A stretch of 64,000 bases of DNA from Schistocerca nitens. Lineage: Eukaryota; Arthropoda; Insecta; Orthoptera; Acrididae. Both the position numbers and the translations under genes were made by a program. The notes under the pieces were generated by a model, which ran no database searches, was not told where the DNA came from, and was given only the letters and a program-made list of their open reading frames with translations. Positions 56,887-64,000 of the stretch are shown one piece after another; the first letter of the stretch is position 1; every line of letters begins with the position of its first letter. The DNA lies in the NCBI RefSeq assembly GCF_023898315.1, contig NC_064619.1, positions 481,161,376 through 481,225,375 of the forward strand. The letters are read 5' to 3'.

Positions 56887-57082
56887 GCCGGCCGCGGTGG
56901 TCTAGCGGTTCTAGGCGCTCAGTCCGGAACCGCGCGACTGCTACGGTCGCAGGTTCGAATCCTGCCTCGGGCATGGACGTATGTGATGTCCTTAGGTTAG
57001 TTAGGTTTAAGTAGTTCTAAGTTCTAGGGGACTGAAGACCACAGATGTTAAGTCCCATAGTGCTCAGAGCCATTTGAACCAT
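56887..57082 (+). mobile_element. tRNA-derived SINE, family 1
   Basis: Head ccggccgcggtggtctagcg, B box ggttcgaatcct, tail gagccatttgaacca. Perfect 11 bp duplication tatgtctctca at 56876-56886 and 57083-57093. Confidence 0.97.
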
Positions 57083-57093
57083 TATGTCTCTCA

Positions 57094-57439
57094 CCAGAGG
57101 AGAAATGTAACGTATTTCCATACCTTCTAATACCAATTTTGTCTTGTATTTTGTAGCCTTTGATAACGACGGAAAGTCGACATCCGTAATGTGTTTTTGG
57201 AAATAAAAAAAATGTGGTCAAGACTTAAAAAAGTTATTAAAGCACTTTCTCTATTAGTATGCTGTAAGTAATCTAATATCAATCACGTTTCTTCCATTTC
57301 ATGATGCAAAAACCAAACCAGTCTTTCCTGTACCACAACGTGGCGCTTTGTATTAAAATATCAGTTAATTTTAACTGCATCGTTCGCTATTCGCATTTAC
57401 ACCAATGTGAGTGTTGTAACTATTAGCGCCACCTTAACT
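57094..57439. other. No gene seen
   Basis: AT-rich; no feature recognised. Confidence 0.45.
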
Positions 57440-58840
57440 CATTCCTTGTGTAATTTGGTGGTGTCTAGAATCATGATTTAATGTCTCATTGACGGTATTG
57501 TGACAAATATTCATTAAAAAAACTGTGTCAGTTTATTTAAATGTTTTATAGTTTTGCGACGCTTATTTGTCTGACAACAGTGATCTTATTTTTAAGTGGT
57601 TCACTCGTGCATCAATTTCCTCACTAGGTAAGTTTAGTGAAAATAATTTAGAAATTCATTAAAGTCAGCGAATGTGTATCATGAACTGGTTAGAATACCG
57701 GAGCTCTCAGATTACAACTGTGGTTCGTTAAGTCCGGCTGTGGAAACAATACATTCGCCACACCATTCATTGTATTACTCTCTTTCTTCAAAAATATGCA
57801 ACCAGATTTACATGCATGGTCGGAGTAATTGCATACTTTTTAGCTGATGTCATAAAATTTTATTTCAGGATCTGTACCAAGAGCTTGCACGCCACAAAGC
57901 GCCTCAGTTACATCAGTCGCATTGTCGCTGCATTGTCATTTTACTGAAGCAACTACTAAATTGGGCTGTAAAGTTAAATTATAAGTTTCAACCGCAGATT
58001 TTTGACACTGCATCTTTGTTCATCGAACAGCTTTTCTGTTTCGTGATTTCGCACTCTAGTTTATCGCTTTTAGCCTGAAATTCTTCCGCCACTGCATCAT
58101 GTTTTTGTGGTATTAAATCAGGTAGCTTAGGTTTTGTATGTCTTAATTAATCCTCTACCACCTGCAGGAGATTATTTTCTGTACCGATTTTTTAAATTTA
58201 ATCTTTGAAGGAATTGGAATAATGTCTGTATTAGTGGTCTCCTAATACTACTTAGCATAAGAAGGTTACACAACCGTAATTATTACGACCAAAATCACAT
58301 TACTGTTTCGATTAAATTATCTAATTTCAAATGTTTCAGCAATTTCCACCAGTTTATAGTTGTTAATTACTCTTACCACTAATTTAGATTGTGTTCACTA
58401 TACAATTTTTCATTCTCCACCCAGTTCATAAAAGTTCAACACACAACACTTGTAACCATCTTAAAAAGAAGTTTGGAATTCACTGTCTATTTTTCCTATA
58501 CCTCTATCCAACTTTGAAATTAGATTTTCTTACGAGATTTTGCGGACAGACGTACTGTATAGCTGCTGTAATCTGTATCGGTTGGATATGATTAGAAAAC
58601 TCCTCCCCTTTTATCACTGCTGAGTATGATTCTGATATTCTCTTCTTAATGTGCGGGCTGCATAGACAACGAGTGATAAAAACCTAAGATGACGGTACGA
58701 TACTGTTTGCCGGATTCAGAAAAGGTCTGTGATGGCTGTCTGTTGACAATCATGCCTGTAGATACCGAAAAAAGGCTATATTTCAACGGTTCTGTCTTAT
58801 TTCCGGAAGACATACAACCTGACAGTTATTAATTTTTTTT
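57440..58840. repeat. Anonymous block B, copy 2
   Basis: Diverged direct counterpart of 28530-29660 (landmarks given there). Best-conserved stretch is 57840-57900 and 58650-58830. Confidence 0.6.
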
Positions 58841-58889
58841 TTGAAGAATATGTGCCACTAATATTCTAAGAGTTAGACACGGGTACATA

Positions 58890-60200
58890 CACTGACGTGA
58901 CAAAAGTCATTGCATACCTCCTAATACCGTGTCGCAGCTTCTTTTGCCTGGTGTAGTGGAGTAACTCCACGTGGCGTGGACCCAACCAGTCGTTGGAAGT
59001 CCATTGCAGAAATATTGAGCCAAGCTACCTCTATAGCCGTTCGTAACAGCAGAAGTTACCATTGTAGGATTGTGTGCGAGTAGTCTCTCGATTATGTCCC
59101 ACAAATGTTCGATAGGATTTATGTCGAGCAATTTGGACGCCCCAATCATTCGCCCGAACTGTTCAGAACGTTCTTCAAACCAATCGCCTCCTGTTGCATC
59201 AACATTACGTTTTAAGGTAAGATCATGCGTTACAATCGATGACGTTTTCGCTACTGACGAAAAGATTGTTGTATATGGAGGGTTCAAGAGAAGATTAGAT
59301 GCACTATGTAGTCTCAACTTCAGCAAAATGTTTCAAACGGCTCTGAGCGCTATGGGACTAAACATCTCAGGTCATCAGTCCCCTGGAACTTAGAACTACT
59401 TAAACCTAGCTAACCTAAGGACATCACACATCCATGCCCGAGGCAGGGTTCGAACCTGCAACCGTAGCAGTCGCTCGGTTCCGGAATGAAGCACCTAGAA
59501 CCGCTCGGCCACCGCGCCAGGCACCCTAATACTGAGCCACCACCAGCTTCCACTGTACCTTGTTGCAAACTTGGGTCCATGAACTCGTGGGGTCTGCGCC
59601 ACACTCGAACCCTACCATCTGCTCTTACCAACCGAAATCGGGACTCATCTGAGCAGGCCACGGTTTTCCAGTCATCTAGGGTCCAATCAATATGGTCACG
59701 AACACAGGCGAAGCGCTGCAGGCAATGCCGTCGCGTCGGTCTGCCGCCGCAGCCCATTAACGCAAAATTTCGCATCACTGTCCTAATGTATACGTTCACG
59801 CACTGATTTTTACTGTTATTTCGCAAAGTGTTGCTTTTCTCTTAGCACTGACAACTCTACGCATACGCCTTGTTCTCGGTTATCCGTTGTGAGATGTAAT
59901 GACTGAAGTTTAGTCTTCTCAGCACACTCTTGACACTTCAGATCTCGCAATGTTGAATTCCCTAATGATATCCGAAATATAATTTTCAGTGCGTCTAGCA
60001 CCAACTACCACTCCACGTTCAAAGTCTGTTAATTCCCGCAGTGCAGCCATACGTTCGTCAGAAACCTTTTCACATTTGTTAATTGAGTACCAATGACAGC
60101 TCTGCCCGTGCAGTGCCGTTTTATATCTTGTGTATGCGATACAACCACCATCTGCATATATATGCATGTCCTTATCCATGTCTCTGACACCTCAGTCCAA
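58890..60200 (-). mobile_element. Tc1-like transposon, inactive
   Basis: Inverted ends cactgacgtgacaaaagtca (58890) and, inverted, gtctctgacacctcagtcc (to about 60200), with TA outside each (58888-58889; 60201-60202). Minus-strand reading order: ALRELTDFERGVVVGARRTE near 60050; WTLDDWKTVACSDESRFRL (first catalytic Asp retained) near 59650; EFMDPSLQQGTVEAGGGSVLG; then the SINE. After that NPIEHLWDIIERLLAH near 59150 (Glu block retained, frame shifted), and the region of the second Asp is unreadable. Between the first and last blocks sequence has been lost around the SINE. Confidence 0.87.
59333..59523 (-). mobile_element. tRNA-derived SINE, family 1
   Basis: Reverse-oriented copy with atgcccgaggcagggttcga and head ending gaaccgctcggccaccgcgc. 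No target duplication visible, and the host Tc1 frame lacks sequence at this point, suggesting a deletion accompanied or followed insertion. Confidence 0.93.
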
Positions 60201-60202
60201 TA

Positions 60203-61104
60203 TACTAGTATATTCTACACAACAAATGTGCCATGGCAGTTCGGCCGGCTGCCAAACACGAACAGCCGCCTAGAGACGTATCAAAGCGTTACTCCCTCTA
60301 ATACAACAACTGTTACACAAGGGCGAGCTCAAAACCAAGTCCTTTCTTAAGTTCAAAAGAGACAGAGATGTGTTCTTTCAAGTAACTGAACGATATTTAA
60401 TTTAGAAAACTGATAGAAAGCCCACAGACCTTTTTTTTTTTTTTTTCAATCCAGTCTCGAAACTTCTTGGACTGAGGCGATAGTTTGCGAGACAGAATGA
60501 ACAGATGCGAATCGTCTACGCTAAATATTTCTTTTTAGATCGTTTCGAACACTGACGATGGGTTGATATATTTTTTGCGCAATGTACAATCATACGCGCT
60601 GCTTAGGTTATTCATCAGACACCTTGACGGTGGGGAATGTCATGTCACAAGTGCTTACCACTCTGTCTGCTTGTCACTTTAATTATAGGCTGCTGGCCAC
60701 AGCGAAGACTTCAAACCAGCGTAGTAAAATAACGTAACGATGAGACTCATCAACCTACCGTGCGTATGATATGAGGGACTGAGGTCTGGGGCAAGTTTGA
60801 TCCAGGCATATCAAAATCACTTCCATTAGTAGAGCAGGAATAATTTCACGACGGGTTAGAGTGTGCTTTATTTCCCAGATTGATTGCTTCAAATACCGAC
60901 GATGTCTCCGCAGTTGTATAGGTTTCTAATGGTCATGATAAATCGAAATTTAGAAGCCGATAGTGACGCTTAAGTTATAAAACGTCTGTTTTAAAGAACA
61001 AGATAATTTCATACATCTTGTTTATTGGTAAACTGTCGATATTAGCAGCTGTGGCCTAGTAAGTAATCGTGAAAAGAACTAAAAGAGGTTACGTGGATAA
61101 ATAC
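60203..61104. other. No gene seen
   Basis: Contains a T run at about 60431-60446; otherwise unrecognised. This corresponds in position to 31324-33029 between the paired blocks B and C, but no similarity was seen. Confidence 0.4.
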
Positions 61105-62560
61105 ATCTACTCACTCTATAAGAAATGACTGCTACTAAAACTACATACGTGAGATTTTTTTATGACTCGTCCGGAAATCACTGCGGCAGCATATTCATTT
61201 AGCGGGCACCACAGTAGCATGGATTTCACCATATTCCTATGATGTCGAGACGAAATAAGAGAGAAAGCTTTGTTCTTAACGTCTAGAAAGCCCTTCTCAC
61301 CCGGAGTGAGATCTGTAGTAGCTTTTCTTGATGGTACGCACTATGGCTCCCAAGCTGGCGTAGCTGACTGATAGGCTGCCTGCCTGCACGTAGCTTCGCA
61401 CGGTTTCGGATGTCAGTTTCGGTGTTGTTTCCCTTTTAATAACCCTTGAAGAATACTACCTGCACAGGTCAGTCAGATGCATCTCTCAACAGCAAAGAAG
61501 ACAGTACAGCTAATTTGTTCTGAACGTTAGGACTTGAAGCAGAGCAAGCCACCAAACAGATTTCCACAGAACTTATCCCGCGTGCCGGTTTAGGCAGCCG
61601 CGCTGGCGGTCCCCGCTAACTGCTAGCCAACAGGAACGCGCGCCTTCGAGCACACTTATGGTCAACTTGATCCTCCTAACAAATGGTTGACCAACTACTG
61701 GACAACCGTTAACATGCGCAGACCCTTCCCAAATATACCACACAGACACAACAGCGAAGTCACTTCGTTAGGATACTACAGTGAACTTCTTGCTGTAGCA
61801 TGATTTAATGGATCCTCTAAATTCTGCAGCACGATTTCATTTTGAAAAATTATCCAGCAACCAGTACTTTTTGTTTGTAAAACAAAGGTTTATATGAAAC
61901 CCTTCGTTTTCCTCAGCAGAATGTAAATATCGGCTTAGCAGGATCATTGTCGTTCTCCACCTGGCATAAGCCACGAGACACGCTGTGCGTAGCCGGCCGC
62001 GGTGGCCTACCGGTTCTAGGCGCTTGAGTCCGGAACCGCGCGACTGCTATGGCCGCTGGTTCGAATACTGCCTCGGGCATGGATGTGTGTGATGTCCTTA
62101 GGTTAGTTAGGTTTAAGTAGTTCTAAGTTCTAGGGGACTGATGACCTCAGATGTTAAGTCCCGTAGTGCTCAGAGCCATTTTTGAACACACTGTGCGTGA
62201 CGTGACTGCTCGTTTCCTTATTTGGTTCGTCGCTTAAATCCAACGTCACAGTGAACTTTTTCGTTCACCGTGCGGATCTCGTAAATAATCAGAATATTCA
62301 GGGATGTGAAACAGGACATAGTACAAGTTAACAAAACAAAAGCAGTTAATGGAAATAGCGTATTAATCTTGAGTCAGCTTAGCCGACGGTGTACAAATAT
62401 CCAGATTACTTTGGTCCAGTATTCGAGAATGCTACAACATAGCCACTTCCAATATCTGTAAGCATAATTTGAAACCTTTCCTTAACTGTTTTGCAGTTAG
62501 ATGCTTAAAATCAAATATTTAAAAGAAGAAATTATTTGTAAAATAGTCAGAGTTTCCAAG
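61105..62560. repeat. Anonymous block C, copy 2
   Basis: Counterpart of 33030-34240, longer because of a SINE at 61991-62185. The GC-rich part at 61580-61650 (ggcagccgcgctggcggtcc) corresponds to 33505-33560. No family recognised. Confidence 0.75.
61991..62185 (+). mobile_element. tRNA-derived SINE, family 1
   Basis: Head agccggccgcggtggcctac, B box ggttcgaatact (one change), tail gtgctcagagccattttt. Duplication acacgctgtgcgt / acacactgtgcgt at 61978-61990 and 62186-62198. Absent from block C copy 1. Confidence 0.96.
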
Positions 62561-62847
62561 ATGTTTTATATACGAAAGTTCGTATCCTTAAGCTATGGGA
62601 GGTTTACTGGTAGTTTCGTAAAAGAAGAGTAATGGAAAGCAATGGGAATGAGACGACTCACTTTTCTTTTTGGCAACCCAATGAGATATTCTTCAAAGGG
62701 CAAAGCAAAATGAACTGAGCATTTTAATTACCTATGTGTTGACCATTTGTAACTTGTTATCCAGCAAGACCCCTAGGAATTTCCACAGTGCGTTTCATTT
62801 AGTGTGCGACCATTACTGCCAACTTCTGGTGCTACAAAACTAACGTA
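62561..62847. other. No gene seen
   Basis: AT-rich sequence downstream of the LINE 3' end. Confidence 0.5.
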
Positions 62848-62868
62848 AGATTGTTGTTGTTGTGGTCT
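62848..62868 (-). repeat. 3' tail of RTE-like LINE
   Basis: On the minus strand the stop codon is followed at once by AGACCACAACAACAACAATC. The 3' untranslated region is therefore only a few bases plus a short ACA repeat, as in RTE-type LINEs that end in simple repeats rather than poly(A). Confidence 0.75.
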
Positions 62869-64000
62869 TCAGTCCTGAGACTGGTTTGATGCAGCTCTCC
62901 ATGCTACTCTACCCTGTGCAAGCTTCTTCATCTCCCAGTACCTACTGCAACCTACATCCTTCTGAATCCGTTTAGTGTATTCATCTCTTGGTCTCCCTCT
63001 ACGATTTTTACCCTCCACGCTGCCCTCCAATGCTAAATTTGTGATCCCTTGATGCCTCAAAACATGTCCTACCAACCGATCCCTTCTTCTAGTCAAGTTG
63101 TGCCACAAACTTCTCTTCTCCCCAATCCTATTCAATACCTCCTCATTAGTTACGTGATCTACCCACCTTATCTTCAGCATTCTTCTGTAGCACCACATTT
63201 CAAAAGCTTCTATTCTCTTCTTGCCCAAACTAGTTATCGTCCATGTTTCACTTCCATACATGGCTACACTCCATACAAATACTTTCAGAAACGACTTCCT
63301 GACCCTTAAATCTATACTCGACGTTAACAAATTTCTCTTCTTCAGAAACGATTTCCTTGCCATTGCCAGTCTACATTTTATATCCTCTCTACTTCGACCA
63401 TCATCAGTTATTTTACTCCCTAAATAGCAAAACTCCTTTACTACTTTAAGTGTCTCATTTCCTAATTTAATTCCCTCAGCATCACCCGATTTAATTTGAC
63501 TACATTCCATTATCCTCGTTTTGCTTTTGTTGATGTTCATCTTATATCCTCCTTTCAAGACACTGCCCATTCCGTTCAACTGCTCTTCCAAGTCCTTTGC
63601 TGTCTCTGACAGAATTACAATGTCATCGGCGAACCTCAAAGTTTTTACTTCTTCTCCATTCATTTTAATACCTACTCCAAATTTTTCTTTTGTTTCCTTT
63701 ACTTCTTGCTCAATATACAGATTGAATAACATCGGGGAGAGGCTACAACCCTGTCTCACTCCTTTCCCAACCACTGCTTCCCTTTCATGCCCCTCGACTC
63801 TTATAACGGCCATCTGGTTTCTGTACAAATTGTAAATAGCCTTTCGCTCCCTGTATTTTACCCCTGCCACTTTCAGAATTTGAAAGAGAGTATTCCAGTT
63901 AACGTTGTCAAAAGCTTTCTCTAAGTCTACAAATGCTAGAAACGTAGGTTTGCCTTTTCTTAATCTTTCTTCTAAGATAGGTCGTAAGGTTAGTATTGCC
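62869..64000 (-). CDS. RTE-like LINE reverse transcriptase, C-terminal part, frame intact
   Basis: Open from the right window edge to a TGA at 62871-62869, about 376 codons without a stop; the N-terminus and endonuclease lie outside. Blocks in order: FVDLEKAFDNVNW (catalytic Asp, block A) near 63915; VRQGCSLSPMLFNLYIE (B) near 63755; LRFADDIVILSE (C, both Asp intact) near 63630; YKMNINKSKTRIM (D); CYLGSKITDDGRS; WSVAMYGSETWT; then the C-terminal VTNEEVLNRIGEKRSLW and RRDRLVGHVLRHQG. It would copy the element's RNA at the target site. The internal ATG at 63870 is not the start. It is the best preserved member of the family seen at 8850 and 20220, and possibly from a recently active element. 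Confidence 0.92.
   Translation of the reverse strand, partial: AILTLRPILEERLRKGKPTFLAFVDLEKAFDNVNWNTLFQILKVAGVKYRERKAIYNLYRNQMAVIRVEGHEREAVVGKGVRQGCSLSPMLFNLYIEQEVKETKEKFGVGIKMNGEEVKTLRFADDIVILSETAKDLEEQLNGMGSVLKGGYKMNINKSKTRIMECSQIKSGDAEGIKLGNETLKVVKEFCYLGSKITDDGRSREDIKCRLAMARKSFLKKRNLLTSSIDLRVRKSFLKVFVWSVAMYGSETWTITSLGKKRIEAFEMWCYRRMLKIRWVDHVTNEEVLNRIGEKRSLWHNLTRRRDRLVGHVLRHQGITNLALEGSVEGKNRRGRPRDEYTKRIQKDVGCSRYWEMKKLAQGRVAWRAASNQSQD

Noticed and set aside
59410..59826. 138-codon minus ORF as one protein
   Set aside because: The first part is Tc1 transposase, the end is SINE sequence read through.
1..64000. Bacterial-style operons, ribosome binding sites and terminators
   Set aside because: Sequence is clearly eukaryotic repeat-rich DNA; such features would be meaningless here.

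Overview
The window looks like non-genic, transposon-saturated DNA from a large insect genome. An orthopteran (locust or grasshopper, Schistocerca-like) is my best guess. The guess rests on the tRNA-derived SINEs, on mixed jockey, CR1-like, RTE-like and R1-like LINEs, and on many decayed Tc1/mariner elements; the genus is from memory of such repeats, not from a search. There is no convincing intact host protein gene, no bacterial gene organisation, no rRNA and no free-standing tRNA gene. Almost every recognisable coding stretch is a transposase or reverse-transcriptase relic.

Layout. 0-10 kb: a jockey-type LINE tail, a (CA)n tract, a mariner relic, a 0.7 kb diverged direct duplication (2745-3450 and 5275-6180), a Tc1 fragment and an internally deleted RTE-like LINE. 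10-20 kb: a CR1-like LINE tail, then an R1-like LINE split by a young 7.1 kb LTR retrotransposon. That element has LTRs differing by one base, a GTGC target duplication, a tRNA-Arg-like primer site, and only one long ORF, a Gag-like coiled-coil protein. 20-34 kb: a deleted RTE-like LINE, SINEs, a ~330 bp tandem repeat, another RTE-like relic, a Tc1 element split by a 500 bp solo LTR, and two anonymous blocks that recur about 28-29 kb downstream. 34-46 kb: a jockey-type LINE, a mariner, a hAT/ZMYM-like relic, and a Merlin transposon with about 220 bp inverted repeats beside a short opposite-facing relative. 46-53 kb: a CR1-like LINE tail and a three-layer nest, a SINE inside a Tc1 element inside another Tc1 element. 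53-64 kb: a tandem duplication holding an exon-like unit with conserved splice sites, the second copies of the anonymous blocks, another Tc1 element with a SINE in it, and a well preserved RTE-like reverse transcriptase running off the right edge.

Thirteen family-1 SINE copies (two subtypes) and two of a second tRNA-like family are spread through the window, most with clear target-site duplications. Several sit inside older elements, which gives a relative insertion order. The most unusual items are the gag-only LTR element, the Merlin pair, the 32-residue D-E spacing of the nested Tc1 transposase, the SINE at the acceptor of a duplicated exon-like unit, and the unassigned long-range paired blocks.
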